The notes beneath the pieces are model-generated. The model did no database searches. It worked only from the letters and a program-made list of their open reading frames with translations, and had not been told where the DNA came from. The position numbers and the translations under genes are program-made. 20,133 bases of DNA from a virus. Position 1 is the stretch's first letter; each line of letters opens with the position of its first letter. The stretch lies in IMG/VR virus record IMGVR_UViG_3300025168_000906, positions 1 to 20,133 of that record; one strand, 5' to 3'. Shown here piece after piece: positions 1-6,238 of the stretch.

Positions 1-297
1 ATCTGCAATTTGAGAAGTTCCTACTGAACCAGCAGGAGGGTTAACTGTTTGAATTCCTTTTCCTAAAAAGACACAATACAATTCGTCAACTGTTGTAGTA
101 GCTGTACCCATTGTTAAAGTTGTATCTGTTGCTGTGTATGTTGAAGGTTTTTGTCTAACGTTATTTAGAAACAAAGCAAGATCATCAGAATTAGCTACCG
201 TTGTACTTAACGTATAGACAGTTCCGTTTATTGTAGTAAACGTTTGCGATGAAAGACTGATGTACGCTTCAGCCGGTATGTTTCCTATATAAGCCAT
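1..297 (-). CDS. Tail-fibre-like structural protein, N-terminal part (cut by window edge)
   Basis: This reading frame starts at ATG 297 and stays open for 99 codons to the window edge, so the C-terminus is missing. The protein begins MAYIGNIPAEAYIS and continues with alternating short polar and hydrophobic segments (FTTINGTVYTLS, ALFLNNVRQKPSTYTATD, DELYCVFLGKGIQTVNPP), a beta-rich pattern. It ends in GSVGTSQIAD, which looks like the start of a repeat or stalk region. In marine phages, openings of this kind are typical of tail fibre or other distal tail proteins whose C-terminal part binds the receptor. An AAGG ribosome binding site lies 6 nt upstream. It is the last gene visible in the morphogenesis block, a usual place for a fibre. 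The frame is certain; the fibre role is inferred from N-terminal character and position. Confidence 0.6.
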   Translation of the reverse strand, partial: MAYIGNIPAEAYISLSSQTFTTINGTVYTLSTTVANSDDLALFLNNVRQKPSTYTATDTTLTMGTATTTVDELYCVFLGKGIQTVNPPAGSVGTSQIAD

Positions 298-305
298 ATT
301 TAACC

Positions 306-638
306 TTATGTACTAATTGCATCAACTGCGCTTACCCAAACATCCAATGAAGAAGCTGTATCACTAACGACTTTAAGAGCATCAGAAGTAGTACCATCCA
401 TTACTAATTTTGCTCCGCCATCTAAAACTTGTAAAGCACTACCCACTGGAAGTGGTGCGTCTTTAACAAGATAAATGTCACTTGTTCCGTCATTAATATA
501 ACAACTTACATTGATTGCAGAAGTATGCACATTCGACAAAGATATACCAACAATAGCATCATAAGAATTTGCCGTTACCACAGTAGCGGGGGCTGTTCCT
601 ACGTTGTTAGATACATATCTTCTAAAATTTTGTGCCAT
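306..638 (-). CDS. Small phage structural protein (110 aa), function unknown
   Basis: A 110-aa protein rich in Val, Ser, Thr, Ala and Asp with no Trp-rich or catalytic motif. It starts MAQNFRRYVSNNVGT and ends LDVWVSAVDAIST. The alternating hydrophobic pattern (YDAIVGISLSNV, INVSCYINDG, SDIYLVKDAPLPVG, LKVVSDTASSLDVWVS) suggests a single all-beta domain. I recognise this type from marine tailed phages, where it sits near tail-fibre genes and is usually called a hypothetical structural protein. It has a purine-rich ribosome binding site (AAGGAAAAAAT before ATG) and lies 12 nt downstream of the 136-aa gene and 8 nt upstream of the fibre-like gene, so it is in the same transcript. It could be a minor tail, fibre-attachment or decoration protein; the sequence does not decide. 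Confidence 0.8.
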   Translation of the reverse strand: MAQNFRRYVSNNVGTAPATVVTANSYDAIVGISLSNVHTSAINVSCYINDGTSDIYLVKDAPLPVGSALQVLDGGAKLVMDGTTSDALKVVSDTASSLDVWVSAVDAIST

Positions 639-650
639 ATTTTTTCCTTA

Positions 651-1061
651 TTATAACGCAATAGCCATTGCTGTTGCGAATCCTTTACTTGCGCCTACGT
701 CGACAGCTGTGCCATCTCCATAAACTAAATTACCAGAATCATCTTTCATTACTGCTTTGTCCGCTGGTAACGTAACAAAAACAATTTTAGTTCCAGTAGT
801 GAAATCAGTTTTAGACCCACCATTACTACTACCAATTACGGTATCTCTTGATAGCGATGTACCTGAGTGAGTATAAACACCAATACCTACTTCCCATTCT
901 GATGAAACATCTTCACCAACAATAGTATAATATGTTGTATTACTATTTCCTACTCCCGAGTTAAAATCTATAAATCCTGTGACTGCAGCACCTAAAGTAA
1001 ACGAACCTGTGCCATTAGTCGTCGAAGTTACTTTAACTCGATCGTCTGTTTTAAAAGCCAT
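651..1061 (-). CDS. Small phage structural protein (136 aa), tail or fibre associated
   Basis: A 136-aa protein beginning MAFKTDDRVKVTSTTNGTG. Its core reads like one beta domain: FTLGAAVTGFIDF, TTYYTIVGEDVSSEWEVGIGVYT, SLSRDTVIGSSNGGS, and KIVFVTLPADKAVMKDD. The segments TYYTIVG, EWEVGIG, LSRDTV and FVTLPADKAV recur, as far as I recall, in many phages next to tail fibres, where the protein is annotated as hypothetical or tail associated. The last about 25 residues (GTAVDVGASKGFATAMAIAL) are Ala/Gly rich and may be exposed. It is preceded by AGGAGATAAAAA before ATG. It sits 10 nt downstream of the 144-aa gene. No enzymatic residues are seen. The structural assignment is firm by context; the exact site in the virion is unknown. 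Confidence 0.8.
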   Translation of the reverse strand: MAFKTDDRVKVTSTTNGTGSFTLGAAVTGFIDFNSGVGNSNTTYYTIVGEDVSSEWEVGIGVYTHSGTSLSRDTVIGSSNGGSKTDFTTGTKIVFVTLPADKAVMKDDSGNLVYGDGTAVDVGASKGFATAMAIAL

Positions 1062-1071
1062 TTTTTATCTC

Positions 1072-1506
1072 CTATGCTACTCTTATGATAGCAGTACCTG
1101 CACCTGCCGCGGGGAACTGAATCGTAAATGTTCCGCTCGTAGATGTCTGGTCAGATCCAAAATCTAATACACAAACAGCTTTTGTACTTCCAGGGCTAGC
1201 ATTCCATTTATAAATTAGTGCGTATCTTGCTGTGATAGTTGCACTTGTAAATGATCTGTCTGTAAAATCTACAATCGCAGTTGTACCTGAAGCAGATACT
1301 GCTTGTCCTGCAAGCTGTAATCCACCTGCTACATATGTTCCACTATTAGGAACTTCGTTCGCTGTAGTGTAAACTGTAGTGGTTGCTGTGTTGATTGAAG
1401 ATGCACTGGTGTACAAAGCTAAATAGTATGCATCACCAGCAGTTGCGATATCATGATCGCCTGATAGTAATTCAGTTTTGAAGCTTGTCATTACCGTATT
1501 TGCCAT
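1072..1506 (-). CDS. Small phage structural protein (144 aa), function unknown
   Basis: A 144-aa protein beginning MANTVMTSFKTELLSGDHDI. Segments such as AYYLALYTSASSIN, YVAGGLQLAGQAVS, IVDFTDRSFTSATITARYALIYKWN and VCVLDFGSDQTSTSGTFTIQFPAAG alternate in a beta-strand pattern, and the C-terminus is AGTAIIRVA. Proteins with the NEVPN-GTYVAGG and ARYALIYKW patterns are common beside tail-fibre genes in marine phages and are treated as structural. The ribosome binding site AAGGAGAAAATATG is strong, only 17 nt after the end of the adaptor gene. With the 110- and 136-aa genes it forms a trio of small beta-rich proteins between the adaptor and the fibre. No catalytic motif is visible. Confidence 0.8.
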   Translation of the reverse strand: MANTVMTSFKTELLSGDHDIATAGDAYYLALYTSASSINTATTTVYTTANEVPNSGTYVAGGLQLAGQAVSASGTTAIVDFTDRSFTSATITARYALIYKWNASPGSTKAVCVLDFGSDQTSTSGTFTIQFPAAGAGTAIIRVA

Positions 1507-1522
1507 ATTTTCTCCTTAGTTG

Positions 1523-2197
1523 TTAAGGGCTTGGTGGAACAGAACGTAATTTTTGTCTGATCTCGCCATCCACATATTCGTCTCTTCTTCTTCGTCCTTG
1601 TTGTTCAATACCTAATCCCATTAAGGACTGAGCGTATCTTCCTTCATATACTTTTAGCTGGTCTATGTCTTTTAAAAAAGTGCATGCTTCAACCATAGCA
1701 GCATACAAGAGCGTATTGGGAGCGTTTAAACTCAAATACGTGGTAGTGTTAGATGAATCTAGTTTAGTTCCATCTGAGTTGTTAGGTCTTTTAACATAAG
1801 CAACCTCAACATTCAAGGCTGTATCTGGTGTAGGACCCAATAACAATTTTGTCTCATTCCAGTATCCATAATATTTAGGATTCCCGGTAGTTGTTCTATT
1901 ACCTGTGTATTCATCAATAAAAGAACAATCTTTTTGCATTAAAGGAGTTCTTGCTCCTGTAGCACTAGTATATGTTTCAACCCATCTTATCAATAAAATA
2001 CCGTCTGGCAACGTTAAAAATTCATTTCCTACAACTAAAGTAGAATAATCATTTCTTCTAAAAACATCTAAATCTACATCCGTCATAATTCTAAACTCAG
2101 CATCTGAGATAAAACCATTAATAATTGTAGAACTTAAAACTGTAGAATCTACTTCTGTGTAAGCTTTTAATTTTGCAGATAATTCATCATATGTCAT
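1523..2197 (-). CDS. Head-tail adaptor protein, phage SU10 type
   Basis: A 224-aa protein that begins MTYDELSAKLKAYTEVDSTVLS and has an N-terminal helical part (about residues 1-45, INGFISDAEFRIMTDVDLDVF). Then comes a beta part with FLTLPDGILLIRWVETY (about 57-75) and PKYYGYWNETKLLLGPTPD, followed by VEVAYVKRPN and a helical C-terminal half (LNAPNTLLYAAMVEACTFLKDIDQLKVYEGRYAQSLM). The LPxGxLxIR, PTPxxxxxxEVxYxxRP and C-terminal helix pattern is that of the family found at the portal-tail junction in phage SU10 and many marine phages. There it docks under the portal ring and connects to the nozzle. The start overlaps the upstream stop in ATGA (4 nt), suggesting coupled translation. The Arg-rich stretch GRRRRDE near residues 200-206 is notable. 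Family assignment is from memory of the pattern. Confidence 0.7.
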   Translation of the reverse strand: MTYDELSAKLKAYTEVDSTVLSSTIINGFISDAEFRIMTDVDLDVFRRNDYSTLVVGNEFLTLPDGILLIRWVETYTSATGARTPLMQKDCSFIDEYTGNRTTTGNPKYYGYWNETKLLLGPTPDTALNVEVAYVKRPNNSDGTKLDSSNTTTYLSLNAPNTLLYAAMVEACTFLKDIDQLKVYEGRYAQSLMGLGIEQQGRRRRDEYVDGEIRQKLRSVPPSP

Positions 2198-3075
2198 GGT
2201 GTAATTGTAACAGGTCCAGCTGAAACTGGAAACCCGCCTCCTTGTATTCCTCCTGTTGTAGCATTAGTTCCAATTTTTTCAAAGGTAAAATAATTAGTAG
2301 GATCTTCTATTAAGTAAACAAGTGCTCCTGCTAAATGAGAAGCTGCCGTTGTACCAAATGCTCCTCTTATTACGACGTTTGGATTTATTGCTGTAGCTTC
2401 AGGACTCACTTGTCCCAATGAATTATCATCAGCAATAGTTGTATATTGAATAATCTCTGTTCCTATTAATATAGATTGTTTTAAAAAATTAGTAGTCGTT
2501 ACTGATTCAAATGCTGTAACATTAGTTAATTTAATTCCTGTAGTTTGAGTAGCATCAATTGAACTAACTAAAGTTGTATTTAAAGCTGCTCCTCTTTTAC
2601 CTACAAGAATTGTATGACCAGCTTCCTGACAAATATAAGAACCCGGAATTCCATCAACATCTAAACAATTGGAAAATTCTGGTGATCCATTTGCTGGAGT
2701 TGGAGGCCATCCCGACTCTCCAGTACTATTACTGGCTTGAGTTGTTCCTCTATATCGTACGATAGTAGAATTATTTCTTTGATGATTTGGTGAGTGTGTC
2801 CAAACTTGTGGATTACCTGCTAAATAAGTTTCAAAAGGATTTTCAGGAAGCATCACTGGAACTTTTTGATTTGTTCTTTGTTCTGGTCTTGGGTGTGCAA
2901 GAGCAATTCCATCTGGTCCAATTAAAGCTAATTCCAATTGAGGTTGTTTAGGTTCATATTCAGTATAGTGAACCCACATTCCATTCCATTCTTTAACCAT
3001 TTCTTTATAGGGATATCTTAATCCTGATCTATCTGAAATAGCTATGGCTTTATTACCTGATGCAAATTTTCCCAT
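2194..3075 (-). CDS. Phage virion protein (293 aa), probable head-tail joining component
   Basis: A 293-aa protein with two distinct parts. The N-terminus (MGKFASGNKAIAISDRSGLRYPYKEMVKEWNGMWVHYTEYEPKQPQL in outline, up to about residue 70) carries the pattern ISDRSG-RYPYKEMVKEWNG, which I recall from many marine phage genomes immediately beside the adaptor gene. The rest is Thr/Ser/Gly rich and beta-like, with IIQYTTIADDN, VIRGAFGTTAASHLAGALVYLIED, and a Gly-rich tail GGIQGGGFPVSAG. The beta half resembles carbohydrate- or tail-interaction modules in composition only. AAGG lies upstream of the ATG, 2 nt after the previous stop codon, and the gene overlaps the adaptor by 4 nt. A structural role is supported by position; a specific function is not. 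Confidence 0.75.
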   Translation of the reverse strand: MGKFASGNKAIAISDRSGLRYPYKEMVKEWNGMWVHYTEYEPKQPQLELALIGPDGIALAHPRPEQRTNQKVPVMLPENPFETYLAGNPQVWTHSPNHQRNNSTIVRYRGTTQASNSTGESGWPPTPANGSPEFSNCLDVDGIPGSYICQEAGHTILVGKRGAALNTTLVSSIDATQTTGIKLTNVTAFESVTTTNFLKQSILIGTEIIQYTTIADDNSLGQVSPEATAINPNVVIRGAFGTTAASHLAGALVYLIEDPTNYFTFEKIGTNATTGGIQGGGFPVSAGPVTITP

Positions 3076-3077
3076 AA

Positions 3078-3827
3078 TTAACCTTGTGCTGGATAGTAAG
3101 CTTTAGGAGTAATGTAAGAGCTTGAAGCTGATCCATCCTCTGACAAAGCTCTTGCCAGTTCATCCTCATAATATAATTTTAATTGTTGTGTTCTATCGGG
3201 TGCAACTTTTTGACTTAAATAAAAAGCAAGTCCTGAAGTCATGGCCGGTAAAAATCTGTAAGGCGCATCTGGATCATTAGAATATATCCCTGCATCTTGA
3301 ATTCTTTTAATATAATAGAAATTTAAAAAATTGTTTGTTGTTGAACTAGGAGTTAGATAAACTTTAATTTGAGTAAAATCAGCAAATCTTTGAACTAAAA
3401 ATTGAGAAGGAGTTCCTGTAGCATCTTTATTAGCTAAGGCTTGATAATCAGATCTACTTACCTTTGACATTGATACATCTGTTGGGGTAGCAATTTGATT
3501 TCTATAAACGACTTCTAAAATATCTGTCGCATTATAAATATAAGCTGCATTATTATCTTGCGCTGGATAAGCTGTGCTTAAATTTCTAGCTGTTGAATTT
3601 TTATAAATTTTATAAGTATTTTGATTAGTATTTAATGCCATGTTAACATTACCTACTTCCCAAAAATGTAAACCTCTATTGCCCCATTCAGACAATAGAA
3701 TATTTAATGAGCGTCTAGCACTTTTAAGATCATATCCTGCTCGTGCTTGACCGCCGCATCTTTCGTATGCGTCTTCAATTATCTCTTCAATTGATAGATT
3801 GAAGTTTACTGTTCCAGATGTTGCCAT
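3078..3827 (-). CDS. Head-completion or tail-nozzle-type structural protein (249 aa)
   Basis: A 249-aa protein. After a short polar start comes the helical motif LSIEEIIEDAYERCGGQARAG and then LKSARRSLNILLSEWGNRGLHFWEV, together about residues 11-60. The middle has LEVVYRNQIATPTDVSMSKVSRSDYQAL. The C-terminal half has a strand block (FLVQRFADFTQIKVYLTPSS, NFLNFYYIKRIQDAG) and a final helical block (YRFLPAMTSGLAFYLSQKVAPDRTQQLKLYYEDELARAL). The pattern EEAYERCG...L..A.RSLN.LL.EW..RG is shared by short-tail phage proteins that plug or extend the portal, such as P22 gp4- and gp10-like accessory proteins; the link is by pattern only. It has a TAGGAGGGTAATAG ribosome binding site and lies 11 nt after the 107-aa gene, upstream of the adaptor. 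Confidence 0.65.
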   Translation of the reverse strand: MATSGTVNFNLSIEEIIEDAYERCGGQARAGYDLKSARRSLNILLSEWGNRGLHFWEVGNVNMALNTNQNTYKIYKNSTARNLSTAYPAQDNNAAYIYNATDILEVVYRNQIATPTDVSMSKVSRSDYQALANKDATGTPSQFLVQRFADFTQIKVYLTPSSTTNNFLNFYYIKRIQDAGIYSNDPDAPYRFLPAMTSGLAFYLSQKVAPDRTQQLKLYYEDELARALSEDGSASSSYITPKAYYPAQG

Positions 3828-3838
3828 CTATTACCCTC

Positions 3839-4162
3839 CTATTGCCAGATTACTGCTACAGAAGTAGTTCCAGCTACCAAATCAATATATAAGCCATTAG
3901 GACTTCTAATCCCTACTGCTGAAATGTATTCTTGATAAACTGCTGAATCACTTAATTTCATTTCATAGATTAAGTTAGCAGCTACTGCTGCTGCACCACT
4001 ATAAATTTGAACGTGACACGTAGCTCCACTTGGATTGATTGTAACTCCTTTAAGGGAAGTTACTCCTGAGACTACAGTCGCACCACCTGTTTTTGTTTTT
4101 AAAGTAGCAGTGACTCCTGTGTAGAATTGTTTTACTGGTGTTGATCCACCTGCATATGCCAT
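3839..4162 (-). CDS. Small phage structural protein (107 aa), unknown
   Basis: A 107-aa, Ala/Val/Thr/Gly-rich protein starting MAYAGGSTPVKQFYTGVTATL. Its alternating strands (VVSGVTSLKGVTINPSG, CHVQIYSGAAAVAANLIYEMKLSD, AVYQEYISAVGIRSPNGLYIDLVAGTTSVAVIWQ) predict a compact beta sandwich. It has no signal peptide, cysteine pair or catalytic motif. It lies just after a 12-bp hairpin and has AAGGAGAATAAT as its ribosome binding site, so ribosome loading could be affected by that hairpin. Position between the probable decoration protein and the connector genes makes a head-surface or neck component likely, but the family is not one I can name. Confidence 0.75.
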   Translation of the reverse strand: MAYAGGSTPVKQFYTGVTATLKTKTGGATVVSGVTSLKGVTINPSGATCHVQIYSGAAAVAANLIYEMKLSDSAVYQEYISAVGIRSPNGLYIDLVAGTTSVAVIWQ

Positions 4163-4177
4163 ATTATTCTCCTTATA

Positions 4178-4205
4178 TATCTATGCTCCCGAAGGAGCAT
4201 AGATA
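4178..4205 (-). other. Perfect 12-bp intergenic hairpin with UUCG loop
   Basis: On the minus-strand transcript the arm TATCTATGCTCC pairs with GGAGCATAGATA around a TTCG loop, closed by C-G. C(UUCG)G is an exceptionally stable RNA tetraloop. It lies in the 49-base gap between the 161-aa and 107-aa genes. What follows is not a T-run but the ribosome binding site AAGGAG at 4169-4174, so it is not a standard intrinsic terminator. A role as an mRNA-stabilising or processing element, or as a block to one direction of degradation, fits better. Confidence 0.75.
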
Positions 4206-4211
4206 AATTAA

Positions 4212-4697
4212 TTATACTGCTGTTGCGTCTGATAAATTATTCGCTTGAGCATACGTAAAGGTAACAGTGGTTTGCCCTGTCGGAGCACCCGCAACTGCAC
4301 CTACTGTAGTTACTGTAGCTGTAATTTGAGTATCAGAACCAAATCTATCAGCTTCATCCAAAGATCCAGTTGCTAAAGTAGAGTACTCTGCTAAAGCTTG
4401 ACCGTCTTGAGCTGCTAAAAAGTATGCAGCAATTCCTGTTTTCCCCATTGATATAGTACATGAAGTAACATTATTATTAACTACTGCAGTTCTTATTGTA
4501 GCTGTAAGTAATTGTGAGTTTTTTGGTATTACACCTACATTGAATGTAGTTGCTCCGGCTGCGATTGCAGTGTCAATCATAATTGATTGAGACATTACAA
4601 CTTGACCAGTGTTTTTTACATTATCACCAAGTGTTGTTCCTGTCGTATATTTAATCGTTCCCGCTTTTATCGGTCCCGAAAATGTAGTTGTTGCCAT
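4212..4697 (-). CDS. Probable capsid decoration or head structural protein (161 aa)
   Basis: A 161-aa protein opening MATTTFSGPIKAGTIKYTTG and containing NTGQVVMSQSIMIDTAIAAGATTFNVGVIPKNSQLLTATIRTAV, then a strand-rich remainder ending in TGQTTVTFTYAQANNLSDA. The pattern TTFSGPI.AG, followed by VVMSQ and a segment like IPKNSQL, is familiar from marine phage genomes, where the gene lies soon after the major capsid gene and is thought to encode a virion surface protein. The ribosome binding site GGAGGA is strong (7 nt before ATG). It is the first gene after a 160-base gap with promoter-like sequence, so it may have its own transcription start and be made in large amounts. No Cys, no catalytic motif. 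Confidence 0.7.
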   Translation of the reverse strand: MATTTFSGPIKAGTIKYTTGTTLGDNVKNTGQVVMSQSIMIDTAIAAGATTFNVGVIPKNSQLLTATIRTAVVNNNVTSCTISMGKTGIAAYFLAAQDGQALAEYSTLATGSLDEADRFGSDTQITATVTTVGAVAGAPTGQTTVTFTYAQANNLSDATAV

Positions 4698-4857
4698 GTT
4701 ATATTCCTCCTAGAATATATAAATGTAGTCCCTAGGGATGTCGACTATACGCGTCTACACTTATTTTTTTTATTAAAAATGTATAGTACGTAAGATATAC
4801 CCCAAATTTAAATTTGGCGCAAGTGATCCTATAGGTTTTGTATGATTTTTGTGAGCC
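4698..4857 (-). promoter_or_regulatory. 160-base intergenic region with palindromes and weak promoter-like boxes
   Basis: The longest gap inside the structural block. It holds a perfect 16-bp palindrome, CCAAATTTAAATTTGG (4802-4817), and a perfect 10-bp palindrome, TCCCTAGGGA (4729-4738). A separated 7-bp inverted repeat pairs ACTATAC (4743-4749) with GTATAGT (4781-4787). On the minus strand TTGCGC, a 17-base spacer that contains the 16-bp palindrome, and TATATC form a weak sigma-70-like pair ahead of the 161-aa gene. Neither box is close to consensus. No terminator-like T-run follows the palindrome. A promoter or operator for the downstream head-tail genes is plausible but unproven. Confidence 0.35.
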
Positions 4858-5067
4858 CTAGCTAGCTATGTTTATTGAAGGCGCTGCGTCTTCAATTTGG
4901 TTAACACGGTGAGCAACTTTTGCTTCTTCTAGTTTAATTTCAGTGACGATTTCTTTAATTTTATCGTCAATCTTAACCATGTCTAGGGTATATCGACCTG
5001 AATCGTTATACTCTTGTTCCCAACTTAACTCCAAGGACTTCTTCTGTTTGTATAGATCTTGAGTCAT
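4858..5067 (-). CDS. Small charged helical protein (69 aa), unknown
   Basis: A 69-aa protein, beginning MTQDLYKQKKSLELSWEQEY. It is rich in Lys, Glu, Asp and Ile, with the heptad-like run VKIDDKIKEIVTEIKLEEAKVAHRVNQIED (about residues 31-60 in outline), so a short coiled coil is likely. It starts inside the end of the 82-aa gene, overlapping it by 62 nt in another frame, and has its own GAGGAAGTTATAA ribosome binding site, which supports real translation. It is the last gene before the 160-base gap. No family recognised; an accessory or regulatory role is possible. Confidence 0.6.
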   Translation of the reverse strand: MTQDLYKQKKSLELSWEQEYNDSGRYTLDMVKIDDKIKEIVTEIKLEEAKVAHRVNQIEDAAPSINIAS

Positions 5068-5254
5068 TTATAACTTCCTCATAAGTTATCCATTTACCAG
5101 TTTTACTAGTAAATCCATCAGTATCAAATTTTACCTCATTTTTACCTAGTTTGTCAAGGATTGATTTTTCAATACTTAAAGCATCATCTTCAGATATAAC
5201 AGTGAAATCTGCAAAATGCCCATGGTAACGGATTTGTACTCGGAAGTTTTTCAT
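5006..5254 (-). CDS. Small hypothetical phage protein (82 aa)
   Basis: An 82-aa protein starting MKNFRVQIRYHGHFADFTVI. The first half suggests a small alpha-beta fold: strands FRVQIRYHG and FADFTVISED, then the helix DALSIEKSILDKLG. Similar short proteins with an N-terminal K.F.V.I.Y.G pattern are, as I recall, common in marine phages, with no assigned function. It lies 63 nt after the capsid gene, just past the terminator-like hairpin, and its ribosome binding site is weak (only AAG/GAAA before ATG), suggesting low expression. Its 3' end overlaps the 69-aa gene by 62 nt. An alternative is that only one of the two overlapping genes is real, but the codon pattern and gene spacing favour both. 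Confidence 0.6.
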   Translation of the reverse strand: MKNFRVQIRYHGHFADFTVISEDDALSIEKSILDKLGKNEVKFDTDGFTSKTGKWITYEEVINDSRSIQTEEVLGVKLGTRV

Positions 5255-5270
5255 AGTGTATTTCTTACTT

Positions 5271-5304
5271 TATTTTTAAAATGAGGCGGTTTTAAGGCCG
5301 CCCC
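5271..5304 (-). terminator. Terminator-like hairpin after the major capsid gene
   Basis: On the minus strand GGGGCGG (5304-5298) can pair with CCGCCTC (5289-5283) across an 8-base loop, giving 7 pairs including one G-U. ATTTTAAAAATA follows. The stem is the most GC-rich short element in the window, and it begins 13 bases after the capsid stop codon, as expected for an intrinsic terminator or attenuator. The T-run is short (4), so read-through into the downstream head-tail genes is likely. This would give more capsid mRNA than connector mRNA. Confidence 0.6.
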
Positions 5305-5317
5305 ATTAATTTATTTA

Positions 5318-6226
5318 TTACGCACCTGCATTGCCGTATATGCCACGCCAGTCAGACCAGCCGAAGCTGTATCTTTCTCTTGCTTTATATCTAACATTAC
5401 CAGTATCGAAGTCGCCTTCCATAGCTGTTTTTAATGGTGCTCTAACAAAGTGCTTCATTCCATTTGGAACATCTGTTTTAAGAAACCAAGCATCTGAATC
5501 AGTTAAGTAATGGTTCACAGTATAACCTTGTGGAACCATACCCATGTTTTTCAGTGCATTGATATCATTATCAGCCGTACCAACTCTACCTTGAGATTTC
5601 ATAATTCTCTCAGCAGTGAATTGCAATTCTTTAGGAATGATCATTTTCGTTCCTTGCGCTGCAATTTTAAGACCTCTCTCATCTTGGTAGCCAGCGATAT
5701 CAATTAACGCTTGCTCTAAAGATGTTTCAGAAAGATCCGCTGCTGTAGTAGGGATGTTTGACTGATTTCCATTAAGTGTAGGGTGAGCGTTACCGCATAA
5801 AGATTCACCATCTCCGCCATTAAAGCCGGTTGCTGCGAATGCATTAATTAGAACGTTTGCACCTTTAACTTGTTTGGATGTTGCCATTGAACGAGCTAGT
5901 GCTTTTGTATAACGAGAAGAGATTCTGTCGTAGAGATTATCTTCGATAGCTTCTTCTGTTAAAGCGAAAGCTAATGCTATTGTTTCCATTGTGTATCTAG
6001 CTGTGTACGTTTCCTGAGCATCGTCGTATTGAACGCCGGATCCTTCAGGTTTTGTATCAGCAGTACCGAAACCACTTAACATTACTTCTTCCTCAAAAGC
6101 TCTATCAGATGATTCTTGATCGAATATCTGATTTGCTTCGTTTTCGTATCTTTTGTATTCCAAGCCGAAAAGTGCATTCAAACCTGGTTCTAGTTCTTTA
6201 ACTAGCTGTGCTCGTGATATTGCCAT
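5318..6226 (-). CDS. Major capsid protein, HK97-type fold
   Basis: A 302-aa protein beginning MAISRAQLVKELEPGLNALFGLEYKRYEN. It shows the usual head-protein order: an N-terminal arm; a region after ESSDRAFEEEVMLSGFGTADTKPEG (about 39-62) that fits the extended loop; and then helical stretches ARYTMETIALAFALTEEAIEDNLYD (76-100) and YTKALARSMATSKQVKGANVLINAFA (106-131). A C-terminal domain with TKMIIPKELQFTAERIM and WFLKTDVPNGMKHFVRAPL follows. It ends in VRYKARERYSFGWSDWRGIYGNAGA, a C-terminus typical of Mu gpT-like and marine-phage capsid proteins. The gene follows scaffold and head genes and has a strong AGGAG site that overlaps the previous stop codon. About 33 kDa, so no large insertion domain. 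Function is confident by context and pattern; the fold is inferred. Confidence 0.88.
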   Translation of the reverse strand: MAISRAQLVKELEPGLNALFGLEYKRYENEANQIFDQESSDRAFEEEVMLSGFGTADTKPEGSGVQYDDAQETYTARYTMETIALAFALTEEAIEDNLYDRISSRYTKALARSMATSKQVKGANVLINAFAATGFNGGDGESLCGNAHPTLNGNQSNIPTTAADLSETSLEQALIDIAGYQDERGLKIAAQGTKMIIPKELQFTAERIMKSQGRVGTADNDINALKNMGMVPQGYTVNHYLTDSDAWFLKTDVPNGMKHFVRAPLKTAMEGDFDTGNVRYKARERYSFGWSDWRGIYGNAGA

Positions 6227-6238
6227 GTTTTTATGCTC

